The position numbers and the translations under genes were made by a program. From Puffinus mauretanicus (taxonomy: Eukaryota > Chordata > Aves > Procellariiformes > Procellariidae), in the NCBI GenBank assembly GCA_023333565.1, contig JAJKFH010003450.1, positions 1 through 64,000 of the forward strand: a stretch of DNA of 64,000 nt. The letters are read 5' to 3'. Below, piece by piece: positions 48,085-57,750 of the stretch (within the stretch, counting starts at the first letter, position 1; each line of letters begins with the position of its first letter). A model generated the notes under the pieces. That model was not told where the DNA came from. It searched no databases and worked only from the letters and a program-made list of their open reading frames with translations.

Positions 48085-51000
48085 CTTAACGAGAAAGGAA
48101 AACATGCATACACAAATAAATACCATTACCATGTGAAATACACTTTTTTTAACATCATTGGCTAGCACAGAATTTTAATGAATTTAATCCAGGTAGCACT
48201 TTCCAGTATCAGTCACTTAAGCTGCTATCTTCGGTAGAATTGTTGCTAGCATGAAGTCACCCACAGGTCAAGTATTAACAGATTACAGACTACCTAGACA
48301 AGGTAATATAAAACTTCCTCCAGCTTTGGAAAAAACAAGTCGGGTTCCTACAAACCATAAACCAGCATTCAGATCTTCTTCCATGACTTTTTAAGATTAC
48401 CTTGAAAAATTGCAGAGACTAACTCAAAACTGAATCACTTACTATCCACAGAAATGCAAATTCACTTTTAATCCTTACTTTGCCCCTAAAACTTATGCAA
48501 ACCCCCAGCTTAGCAACACTGAGAACTCCACTCAAAACTTTTACTCTTACCTCCCTGCACATAGGGAGTTTCATATCTTGCAGGTATGAAAATGCTGTAA
48601 AAACATTTTTCTCTGTCCTAAAAAAGTTTTTTAAAAATAGTTTAGCTTTAGCTAAATACAAAATACAAATCCACTATAAACCCTATGGGCAAACAGCTGC
48701 AGGTAAAGCAAGGCATCAATCACAGGTGTAAACTTCTACACAATCTCATGTCCTGCAGACACAAGTTAAATACCACTATTTATTAAATAAGATTTACTAA
48801 ACAGCTTCACCGAATTACAAGTACAGAGTGGGCTTACTTGAATGAGGGTACTGTGGCGGTCTGTGCCTTTTGGATGGACAGATACAGTCTGCTAAGAACA
48901 CCATTATCTGAAACCAAAGAAAGACAAGTTTAAACCTCCAAACATCCTGCACATTAGAATCATAGTATCATTCAGGTCGGAAAAGACTCTTAAGATCATT
49001 GAGTCCAACCATTAACCTAACACTGCCAAGTTCCTAAGCACCATATCTACACATCTTTTAAATACCTCCGGGGATGGTGACTCAACCACTTCCCTGGACA
49101 GCCTGTTCCAAGGCTTGACAGCCCCTTCCGTGAAGAAATTTTTCCCAATGTCCAATCTAAACCTCCCTTGGTGCAACTTGAGGCCATTTCCTCTCGTCCT
49201 ATCGCTGTTACTTGGGAGAAGAGACCAACCCCCACCTCACTACAACCTCCTTTCAGGTAGTTGTAGAGCGCGATGAGGTCTCCCCTCAGCCTCCTCTTCT
49301 CCAGACTAAACACCCCCAGTTCCCTCAGCCGCTCCCCATCAGACTTGTGCTCCAGGCCCTTCACCAGCTCCGTTGCCCTCCTCTGGACACGCTCCAGCCC
49401 CTCCATGTCCTTCCTGGGGTGAGGGGCCCAGAACTGAACACAGGATTCGAGGTGCGGCCTCACCAGTGCCGAGTACAGGGCACGATCACCTCCCTAGTCC
49501 TGCTGGCCACCCTATTTCTGATACAGGCCAGGATGCCATTGGCCTTCTTGGCCACCTGGGCACACTGCCGGCTCATGTTCAGCCAGCTGTCAGCCAGCAC
49601 CCCCAGGTCCTTTTCCTCTGGGCAGCTTTCCAGCCACTCTTTCCCAAGCCTGTAGCGTTGCCTGGGGTTGTTGTGGCCCAAGTGCAGGACCCGGCACTTG
49701 GCCTTGTTGAACCTCATACATTGGCCTCGGCCATCGATCCAGCCTGTCCAGGTCCCTCTGCAGAGCCTTCCTACCCTCCAGCAGATCAACACTCCCGCCC
49801 AACCTGGTGTCGTCTGCAAACTGACTGAGGGAGCACTCGATCCCCTCGTCCAGATCATTGATAAAGATATTAAGCAGAACTGGTGCCAACACTGAGCCCT
49901 GGGGAACACCACTCGTGACCGGTCACCAACTGGATTTAACTCCATTCACCACAACTCTTTGAGCCCGGCCACCCAGCCAGTTTTTACCCAGTGAAGAGTG
50001 CACCTGTCCAAGCCATGAGCAGCCAGTTTCTCCAGGAGAATGCTGTGGGAAACGGTGTCAAAGGCTTTACTAAAGTCCAGGCAGATAACAGCCACAGCCT
50101 TTCCCTCACCCACTAAGCGGGTCACCTGGGCATAGAAGGAGATCAGGTTGGTCAGGCAGGACCTGCCTTTCATAAACCCATGCTGACTGGGCCTGATCAT
50201 CTGGTTGTCCTGTACGTGCTGCGTGATGGCACTCAAGATGATCTGCTCCATAACCTTCCCCAGCACCAAGGCCAGACTGACAGGCCTGTAGTTCCCCCTT
50301 CCAGCCCTTCTTGTAGATAGGCATCACATTTGCTAATCTCCAGCCAACTGGGCCCTCCCTCGTTAGCCAGGACTGCTGATTAAGGATTGAAAGTGGCTTG
50401 GTGAGCACTCCCACCAGTTCCCTCAGTACCCTTGGGTGGATCCCATCTGGCCCATAGACTTGTGTGCGTCTAAGTGGTGTAGCGGGTCACTAACCATTTC
50501 CCCTTGGATTACGGAGCCTTCATTCCGCTCCCCATCCCTGTCTTCCAGCTCAGCGGGCTGGGTACCCCGAGAACAACTGGTCTTACCATTAAAGGCTGAA
50601 GCAAAAGGGGCATTAGTGTAATACACAGCAGTCACAAGCCAATCTGTTTCAAGTGCTCCACTTACAAGTCCCAGTATCAGTCCTGAGAATAGAGTTGCCA
50701 AGGCAAAAACAGCATATGAGCCCCAGACCGGTATTCCAACGTTTTCTGTTAAATAACCATGGCAGTGCTGGAACAAAAGACAAGATAATCATTTCAAGAA
50801 TAGCTCAATATCATGTCTGTTAAGATAAAATAAAGTAGACGTCTAAGCACATACCCTGATCCACATTGACAACTGAAACAAAGCTGACATACTGCTCATC
50901 CTGAAACAAAGCAGAAAAAAGTAACTGAAAACATCTTTAAGCCAGTCACATACCTGTATCTTCTGATTTGCCTGCTGGTCATTATTTAGTCCCATGTTGA

Positions 51001-54000
51001 ACAACTTCCTGCTTATGACTAGTTTCCCTTCTAACTACTTTGATTTTTATCTTCTGTTTTGTCCTTTACTTCAATAAACACTCGTTTCCCATTAAGCCAC
51101 CTTCGGTACCAACATCAGCTTGTATAACGTTCCACATATGGATAACTACGAATTCACAAGCTTCCTTGACTTAGATCTACTGACATATGAATTTCAGTTA
51201 CTTTTGTTTATGTTCCAAGTTATCATCCTGGTTTTGGCTGGGACAGAGTTAATTTTCTTCCTAGTAGCTGGTATAGTGCTGTGTTTTGGATTTAGTATGA
51301 GAAGAATGTTGATAACACACTGATGTTTGAGTTGTTGCTGAGTAGTGCTTACTCTGGTCAAGGACTTTTCAGCTTCCCGTGCTCTGCCAGGTGCACAAGC
51401 AGCTGGGAGGAGGCACAGCCAGGACAGCTGACCCAAACTGGCCAAAGGGATATTCCATACCATATGACATCATGCTCAGTATATAAGCCAGGGGGAGTTG
51501 GTCAGGGAGGAGTGACCGCTGCTGGGGGGACTGGCTGGGCATCGGTCGGCAGGTGATGAGCAACTGCATCGTGCATCACTTGCTTTGTATATTCTATTAT
51601 TATTATTACTACTACTTTACTTTATTTTATTTCAATTATTAAACTGTTCTTATCTCAACCCACGAGTTTTCTCACTTTTACTTTCCCAATTCTCTCCCCC
51701 ATCCCACCGGAGGTGGGGGGGAGTGAGTGAGCGGCTGTGTGGTGCTTAGTTGCTGGCTGGGGTTAAACCACGACAGTTATATTTGGACCAACAGTCTATG
51801 AGAAGCCAGCTACAACTCTATTCAAGATATTAAGAATTAAACATCTGGAGATTTTATTAAAACAAAAAATTAACCTATTAAAAAAAATCAGGTTATATAA
51901 GAACTGAGAGATCTTCAGACACTTAAGTTTAGCCATATTTTACATACAAGTGAAAAAGACGAGGCTATCTGCCATGTATATCCTGCCGATTCTGACATTT
52001 CCCTGTTATTGTGAAATTTCAGCATTAAGTATTCACTATCTGTAAAGGAAAGGAGAATTTGAAACATTAAGCCAACCTAATTTGCTAATGAATGAGCTGT
52101 AGAAGCAGCCTACTTGCTTCAGCATGCACAAAAAATGAAGCTGGTACTGTACACTTCTAATAGAAAACTTATTAATCCTAAAATTAGTATTCTGTTTCAC
52201 ACATTCCTTGGTGGGGGCTACTACTTTGTAGGAGCTCAACCACACAGTTTGAAGATTCAAATAGCGTTGCGAGTAGACAAAGTAACAATGCTGAGCCTCC
52301 TAGAAGAGCCACAAAAAATGTAAAATTTCAGTCTAGCATAACACTTCATAAACTGAACACTGCTACAGCACAGCACAGTTAGTACAGAGGTGTTTCAGCC
52401 ATCATTGCTCTAACAGAAGAAAAACCATGAACAATTGGGCTCATTTGCCTCAGCCAATGGCGTCCCCAACATGCTTTATCACTCCGTCACTCAACTACTC
52501 TGAAACCACCACACAGCACATGCAGCAACAACTAAAAGCACTTCAAAGCCACAAAACCAGAAAGAACTCCAAACAGCGTGTTTCTTCTCAGACTACTCAC
52601 TTCACTTTTCCTTCAACGAAGGAACCTTCACCCTTCCACTCTGCTTTTCACTTCGCAACGGACACACCTTCTTAAATGGCCAGCCCATACCTTACAACTA
52701 TGTTGGTACATTATTTTCCAGTTTTTATTGCTAATTTCCTAGAATCTAGCTGGGCAAAGCATCTTTCTGCTGTATAATCAAAAGAAGAACTGCAAGTGTC
52801 AGTTAGTTACCTACAAGAGTTTACAAAAACAATACACCCACTTACAACTATTTGAAGCCTTAAAGTAAACCTTGCTCAGGGCATCTTCGCTATGCTAGCG
52901 CACACAATCCTCCCACAGCTGATGAGGGAGGCATGACCACCCACCCATCACCTTCACATACTTCTCACCAACACAGAGCTGCTGCGTGAGCTGTTAACAA
53001 GGAGGCAGCACCAGGTGCGGCACACCTAAGGACCTGTCCCAGCACGTCCTTAAAGTGTGCATGTCTGACAATAAATTATTATAAAAATCATACCAAAACT
53101 TACAGGAAAGAGGAAGGACCAAACCATGATGAAACGGGTTCAATAGATTTCCATTCCTGGTCACTGATGAAATTTATGAAATCAGTTTTAGTTCTTGCAC
53201 CCTGGTATCTCCTGAACTCTCCATCTTTACAGCTGTAAAACAAACAAAAAGGTCCTTTTATTTTAGACAGTCTAAGCATGCAGCATTTGTTTCCACTCAA
53301 CATCTTCCCTCCCATCCCCGTGCCTTTTTCTTTTTTTTTAGTTTTACTTTGCTTTAGATGATATTGGCTCTAAAACGTTTTCCAAAAATCTTGACTACAA
53401 GTATTTTTAGAACCTTGACTCCACGTGTATCTTGGCTATCTTTAGGTTGCGATTCCATAAAAAGATAATGATCTTCCTAATGCACTTGCCACACAACTGT
53501 ATTAAGATCAACCTACAGAGAAAAGATTGCAAAACAGAAACACCCACGAAAAGACAGAATAAATAAGGCCTGAAGGGAAAAGAAAAAAAACAACTGGCAG
53601 TACTGTAAGGTCACAGCAGGTAAGACAGTAGTTGTCTCTGTGTAAAGTAACTCACGTTCTTAAAGAGCATGATAAATCCCATTCATTTGCCCCCCAAAAA
53701 AGGAAGAAAAGAGTCCTCTCTCCTCCAAAAAATCCTGCTGCATTGCATACTTACTGATAGATGGTAGGAAGAGCTGTTATGATAAATCGTCCACTTAATC
53801 CTGTAAGAAAACAGTTATTTTCAAAATAGTAGAACACTCTTATATAAGAAAAGGTAAGAAATGTTATTATACACTGAAATAGAAACAGCTGCTCCCAGGT
53901 ATCAATCTTTAATTATGATCAAACACAAACTTGTGCATCTCAAAGTACTGCACACGGTCTAAAAGAAGAGTTCCTGGATAAAGAGCAACAAAATTTCTGC

Positions 54001-55011
54001 ATGGGGAAAGAGAGAGACGTCTGGGGATAACCATTCTACTTGACTGTTTTGGCTGTAGCTCTCCAGAGAGAAATGCTCTTTTCTTTTCCCCCATGATCTG
54101 CAACCTCCAGTACTTGCAGAAAATAATCCAAGTGAGGCAAGTTTCAAAAGTTCTTATGTGACTTTGGAGAAAAGTACTAGCACAAACAAGGTCATCTTTA
54201 CAAATCCCACACAGACATGAGGGCAATTCAGAGAAGTGAGCTTCAGCTGAGGGAGACCAGGCTGCTTGCACTCCCTTTTGCCAACAAAGGGAGGTACTGC
54301 TACAGGGAAGGCTGAAACCACATTTTTTGCTCCGTAAGATAGGTAAAAAGTAAGGTCAAAAATCTTCTTGAAATCCTCCAAGCCACTTTCTAGAGAAACC
54401 TTCTTGTTTCCTTTCTCTCTTAAGAAAGACTAGACTGCTTAGTCAATGTATAGCAAGCTGCTTTCAGAAGAAAGCAGAAAAAAAATCTTTATTATTCCTA
54501 TTGATTCTGTTTATTTTCTAAGAGCACATACGCTTGCACCGAACATTTTTCCCGGGCCCTCAGGAGCCCAAAGCCACAGGGAGGGCGTTGGGAGCCACCG
54601 CCGTCCCCGCCAAACTCTCACCCGGCTGCTCCGTCACATCCACTTTGGCAATGTTCACTTCCAGGTCCTCGCCCCACTCGGCAAACTTCTCCCACTCGGG
54701 CTGCAGGTTCTGGCAGGCGGGGCACCAAGGGGCATAGCTAGGGACAGCAGAAGTCTGTCACTAACGGGCACCGCTCGGTCCCCCGCGGCCTCAGAGTGGG
54801 CCGCCAAGAGAGACCCCCTCCCCCCCCCCGCCACTCCCGGCAGCCCGAGCGATCTCCTCCCGACTCACAACTCCACCATCCACTCGCCCTGCAGCAGCTC
54901 CCGCCACATGCCGTCCGACAGCACCTTCACTGGGCTCCGCTTCCCCAGCGCGGCCGCGCCGGCCGCCAGCGCCAGGCACAGCAAGGCGCACAGCCGCCCG
55001 GCGGCCGCCAT
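47906..55011 (-). CDS. TMX1: TMX1, thioredoxin-related transmembrane protein 1 (8 coding exons, complete)
   Basis: The coding exons, in order of transcription, are 55011-54869, 54737-54622, 53800-53755, 53232-53104, 50900-50855, 50767-50666, 48907-48838 and 48084-47906. All introns are GT-AG and all phases match, giving 831 nt including the stop, or 276 residues (human TMX1 has 280). Seen in the protein: a hydrophobic signal peptide at about 1-22; a thioredoxin domain with active site CPAC at residues 53-56 and the cis-proline in TALPT at Pro98; a membrane span at about 178-199; cysteines 202 and 204 just after it; an acidic tail at about 231-248; and RQR at 263-265. From knowledge of the family, TMX1 is a type I ER oxidoreductase that acts on membrane-bound client proteins. 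The juxtamembrane cysteines are palmitoylated for mitochondria-contact enrichment, and the RQR motif aids ER retention. Intron sizes are about 131, 821, 522, 2203, 87, 1758 and 753 bp. Introns 2, 3 and 7 show no recognisable element. Confidence 0.97.
48838..48907 (-). CDS. TMX1: TMX1 coding exon 7: membrane exit and juxtamembrane cysteines
   Basis: The exon encodes [20 protein letters not shown] and the next few residues. Cys202 and Cys204 lie directly after the membrane helix, followed by a basic cluster. This is the arrangement that is palmitoylated in mammalian TMX1. It has a tttcag acceptor and a gtaagc donor, with one base of Arg218 at its end. Confidence 0.95.
48955..50632 (-). mobile_element. 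5'-truncated CR1 LINE in TMX1 intron 6
   Basis: This is a CR1 non-LTR retrotransposon in the same orientation as TMX1. Its 3' end carries the avian CR1 terminus (agaatcatagtatcattcag on plus, near 48955). Translated on the minus strand in pieces, it shows the ORF2 reverse transcriptase: [19 protein letters not shown] and [19 protein letters not shown] (about 50100-50250), the catalytic FADD at 49820-49809, and the C-terminal block [20 protein letters not shown] (about 49250-49320). The frame is broken several times. One example is a single-base loss after HKSMG near 50445, which creates the stop at 50423; another shift lies near 50310. Endonuclease and ORF1 are missing, so it is dead on arrival. 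The 5' edge is estimated from where ORF2 similarity begins, about 34 bases from the exon 6 donor. Confidence 0.93.
50666..50767 (-). CDS. TMX1: TMX1 coding exon 6: membrane-span exon
   Basis: The exon encodes residues 161-194, including [20 protein letters not shown], and holds most of the membrane helix. Its phase is 0 and its donor is gtaagt. If intron 6 is not spliced, the same frame stays open through the donor and into the neighbouring CR1 until a stop at 50423. Confidence 0.95.
50855..50900 (-). CDS. TMX1: TMX1 coding exon 5: lumenal juxtamembrane segment
   Basis: This 46-nt exon encodes [15 protein letters not shown] (residues 146-160), matching the family at the same place. It has a tttcag acceptor and a gtatgt donor, and it follows the 2.2-kb intron 4 that carries the solo LTR. 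It is separated from exon 6 by an intron of only 87 bp. Confidence 0.95.
51224..51775 (+). mobile_element. Solo LTR of an avian endogenous retrovirus, in TMX1 intron 4
   Basis: This 552-bp element is flanked by a perfect 5-bp duplication, GTTAT at 51219-51223 and 51776-51780. It matches a common bird LTR with imperfect inverted termini. The 3' end reads AAACCACGACA. The 5' end reads CATCCTGGTTT, where TGTCCTGGTTT is expected, so two transitions have removed the terminal TG. Inside are a TATATAA box (51480-51486), a short ATT/ACT microsatellite (51592-51616) and an ATTAAA polyadenylation signal (51638-51643), which set the plus orientation, antisense to TMX1. No internal viral genes remain, so the provirus was lost by LTR-LTR recombination. 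The 5-bp duplication favours an ERVL- or ERV1-like class, which is not certain. Confidence 0.88.
53104..53232 (-). CDS. TMX1: TMX1 coding exon 4: end of thioredoxin domain and lumenal linker
   Basis: The exon encodes residues 103-144, beginning [11 protein letters not shown], with [19 protein letters not shown] in the middle. This is the most conserved stretch of the protein, with only a few differences from the mammalian sequence. The donor is gtaagt, and the exon ends two bases into Leu145. Confidence 0.97.
53755..53800 (-). CDS. TMX1: TMX1 coding exon 3: cis-proline loop
   Basis: This 46-nt exon encodes [14 protein letters not shown]. It includes the cis-proline (Pro98) that faces the CXXC motif in every thioredoxin fold. 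It has a ttacag acceptor and a gtaagt donor. The first two bases complete Gly87 and the last two begin His102. Confidence 0.96.
54622..54737 (-). CDS. TMX1: TMX1 coding exon 2: CPAC redox active site
   Basis: The exon encodes [16 protein letters not shown] and then the segment ending VDVTEQP. Both active-site cysteines (53 and 56) are intact. The CPAC version of the CXXC motif is the one that characterises TMX1 and distinguishes it from classical PDIs (CGHC). The exon is flanked by a ccctag acceptor and a gtgaga donor, with phase 2 in and phase 1 out. Confidence 0.97.
54869..55011 (-). CDS. TMX1: TMX1 coding exon 1: start codon and signal peptide
   Basis: The ATG at 55011-55009 lies in a CpG island with a purine at -3 and G at +4 (gcaagATGG). 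It is followed by an Ala/Leu-rich signal peptide (residues 1-22) and the start of the thioredoxin fold, ending ...GEWMVE. The exon stops after two bases of the Phe48 codon at a gtgagt donor. Intron 1 is only 131 bp. The start is chosen because the signal peptide begins directly at this ATG and aligns with the mammalian protein. The signal peptide itself is divergent, as expected for the family. Confidence 0.95.
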
Positions 55012-55095
55012 CTTGCCGCGCCCCGCGCGCTTCCTCCTTCCTGCGACGGCGAGCGAGAAGGGGAGGGTGGGGTCAACCGGGCCGCGTGCCCCTGG

Positions 55096-55103
55096 TCACG
55101 TCA
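55096..55103 (-). promoter_or_regulatory. UPRE/CRE-like element TGACGTGA
   Basis: The minus strand reads TGACGTGA about 85 bases upstream of the TMX1 ATG. This fits the unfolded-protein-response element TGACGTG(G/A), bound by ATF6 or XBP1, and also CRE/ATF half-site rules. The match is seen. Any link to ER stress is inferred from the ER role of TMX1. Confidence 0.35.
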
Positions 55104-55128
55104 CTAGTGGCACCGCCCCCACGCCTTG

Positions 55129-55138
55129 GCGCATGCGC
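55129..55138. promoter_or_regulatory. NRF1-type palindrome
   Basis: GCGCATGCGC is a perfect self-complementary NRF1 core, about 120 bases upstream of the TMX1 ATG. It is common in CpG-island promoters. Confidence 0.45.
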
Positions 55139-55450
55139 CCCTCACGCCTCCGGGCGCACCGCGCGTGCGCAGACAGGAGGGTTCTGCGGCCCCTTGTTTG
55201 GGCGGGGGAGGGAAGACCCTGGGGGCGGGCTCAGAGTGCGCGGCAGCCTATAGAGCGTCGAGTTGTAGGGGCTCGGCCAATGGGGGGCGCCGCTGCCTCG
55301 CAGGGCGCCGCCCCCCGCCGTGCTCCTCACAGGCGGTGTGGGGCGGCCGGGCAGAGCCCCGGGGCGGCGGGGGCGGCTTTGAGACTCCTCGCTGTGGCAG
55401 GCCCCACTCCCAGCACCGCCCCGGGGACATGGAGGAAAGCCACTGCCTCC

Positions 55451-57490
55451 CCCTGCTGCTGTGCAGGGGATGGCATCCCCACAGGGAGCCCAGCCCCTCA
55501 GCGGGACAGCAAGAGGGCCTGCGCAGGCTGCTTGCCCTCCGTGCCTGGTGCACGCTTTTTCCCCCACCTCCTCTCACACCCTGACAGCAAACAGGTGAAG
55601 AGGAACAAAACCAGCCGCAGCAAATTCTACAGCTGTGTTATTTCCCTATGCCCTGTTTCCTGCCTGAGGAATGGGAGAGAGCTGTGCGCACTGAGGGCAG
55701 ATTTCAGTGAGGTGAGGAAACTGCCGTTCGGAGTCACAGGGAGAACAGATTTCCCTCACTCCAACCCCTGCTTCCCTCTCCTGCATCTTTAGTTACTTAT
55801 GGCAGAAAGTAACTTAGTACTTGAGCACTTGGTTCTCAAGCAAAAGTCAGGAAAAAGATCACTGGTAACAAGCAGACAAATCTGACATCATTTCACTGCA
55901 GTCTATCAACACCTTAAGCTTTTCAAGGGGAGGAACCTCTTTTTTATATGCACATAGTTACTCTACCGCAAAGTTTTTTCCAGCTCTTGGTCAGGAGCGG
56001 CTGTGATAATGTCACCTTTCCTTTTCTGCCTGGATCGCTTCTTTCCCTGCATCTTTCAAAGAGGCCTTTGCCATCATTTCATATCCCACAATTTAGGGCC
56101 TTGGCAGATGGGGAGAGCTGGTCTGCAGCATTAGAGCAGTGCAGGAAAAAGAATAAATCAACATTTGGGGTTTTTTTTTTCAATTTTGGCAACTTTTCTG
56201 TAGTACAATGTATATGTTCTGTTCTGTAGAAGAACACTAAGGCATTACCAAGGACTTGATGAAGCTTATTATTCATTGATTCAGGGTTCAGTAATAAATC
56301 ACTGCTTGCAGCCCTCTCCCTGCTCATTGATGTTCCATTTTAGTCATCATTGAATTCTGGAAATTTGTTATTGATAATCCAAGAATACCTCCGTTCTGCA
56401 TCGGTAATGAGAGGAGATGCAAAGAGCTGTCTTCAGTTCTTCAGGGTAGTAGCAATACACATCCTGATAATTTAAGATGCGTTGAAGAATAAGTGCATAA
56501 ACAAATGTGTCGCGTTACCGTGTGGAGCGGAGGTTGGGTGACTACTTGCTTTGATCTACATCCTGGGGAGAGCGGCTAGAAGCATGATCCCACCTTTTAT
56601 TCATGCTGAGTAAGAAGATAATTAAATGTTCCTTTCTTCGGTGCATCCAAACAGATGACAGCATGGAGGATGAATTTGATTTAATCCATGTGCAGGTTAA
56701 CAAAAGAGAAAAAACATTTTGGCGTACTGGCAACAACAGAAGCAATTGCAACATAGCCTTTAGACGACACCTCGGGGGAGCTCCTCTGGGACCGAGGCCC
56801 GCCTGGAAGGGCACATGTGGAACTGTGAGACACGAAAAATGATTTTGCCATTTACTGCTCCCAGGCTCAAGGAGAAAGGAGCTGGTAGGCATTTCCTGTA
56901 AATAAAGAGTAGCTTCAAAAGCACACCAAGCTCCCTATGGAAAGAGCTTGAAAGACCCTGAAAAGTATGACTTCATACCTCCTTCGCTTGGTTCCAGTAA
57001 TTATTTTAAGGGTAATGACTGTTGTGAATTACTTTTTATCTCCATTATTATTACATTGACGTTGTCTTGTTTCTTTGTAAAGTTTTGAGGCATTTGATAA
57101 CAAGAATGCCTTGACCGTATCTTTTATGCATTCTTCCTCCAGCCTATTCACCTCAGCCCTCCCAAGCTGTATGGAGAAATGTCTGCCTCGTCTTTCAAGG
57201 TTCACAGTAGAATAAAGAGATTTAATAACCAAACAAACATGAGATGTCTCCAAGTGACCTTAAGAAATAAACACATCTCCTAATGCTACCTGTTTTCCTT
57301 TCTTCTGTGGCTGTTGTGTTACTGTGATGTGAGATTTGCAAAAAAATGTTGCTTTATGACTTACTTTCAGAAATGTGCAGAGTGTGGAGGGACAGCACTG
57401 GTTTAATCCATTAGTCACCACAGCCCAAGCCACTTCATGCTTCTTTAGAGGTATGATACTCCATGGGAGCAACACCAGATGCTTTTAGTT
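55451..57490. other. 5' flank of TMX1, no gene seen
   Basis: Beyond the CpG island the sequence turns AT-richer. No exon or repeat was recognised before the minisatellite. Confidence 0.5.
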
Positions 57491-57750
57491 CATGAGGCTG
57501 CAGAGCCCTGTGACTCTGATCTTGACTGACCTGAGGTGTCTCCATGAGGCTGCAGAGCCCCGTGACTCTGATCTTGACCAACCTGAGGTGTCTCCATGAG
57601 GCTGCAGAGCCCCGTGACTCTGATCTTGACCAACCTGAGGTGTCTTCACGAGGCTGCAGAGCCCCGTGACTCTGATCTTGACCAACCTGAGGTGTCCCCG
57701 CGAAGCTGCAGAGCCCTGTGACTCTGATCTTGACCAACCTGAGGTGTCTC
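57491..57750. repeat. Minisatellite: five tandem copies of a 52-bp unit
   Basis: Units begin at 57491, 57543, 57595, 57647 and 57699, exactly 52 bp apart, and a degraded sixth start follows at 57751. The unit runs catgaggctgcagagccc, then cgtgactctgatcttgacca, acctgaggtgtct. Copies differ by a few substitutions (catgag, cacgag, cgcgaag) and no indels, so the array is young. There are no unique spacers, so it is not CRISPR-like. On the minus strand all copies happen to be open, giving a 110-codon frame (57767-57435) that is a by-product of repetition. Confidence 0.95.

Larger units (their letters stand above)
54580..55450 (-). promoter_or_regulatory. TMX1: TMX1 CpG-island promoter
   Basis: This is a dense CpG block covering exons 1-2 and about 430 bp upstream. 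No TATA box is placed near the ATG. Visible motifs upstream of the start are a palindromic NRF1-type site GCGCATGCGC at 55129-55138, a second NRF1-like gcgtgcgca close to 55163, TGACGTGA (minus strand, 55103-55096), ETS-type ttcctg/aggaag near 55035, GC boxes around 55200-55230 and CCAAT on the plus strand near 55276. These suggest a housekeeping-type dispersed promoter. The transcription start is not determined. A head-to-head partner transcript is possible, but no coding exon of one is seen. Confidence 0.7.

Noticed and set aside
54446..55792. 448-codon open frame on the plus strand, the longest in the window
   Set aside because: It runs antisense through TMX1 exons 1-2 and the CpG island. 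GC-rich DNA with few stops explains it, and its Pro/Arg/Ala text has no domain.
57491..57750. CRISPR-like array
   Set aside because: Copies are head to tail without spacers, and the genome is vertebrate.
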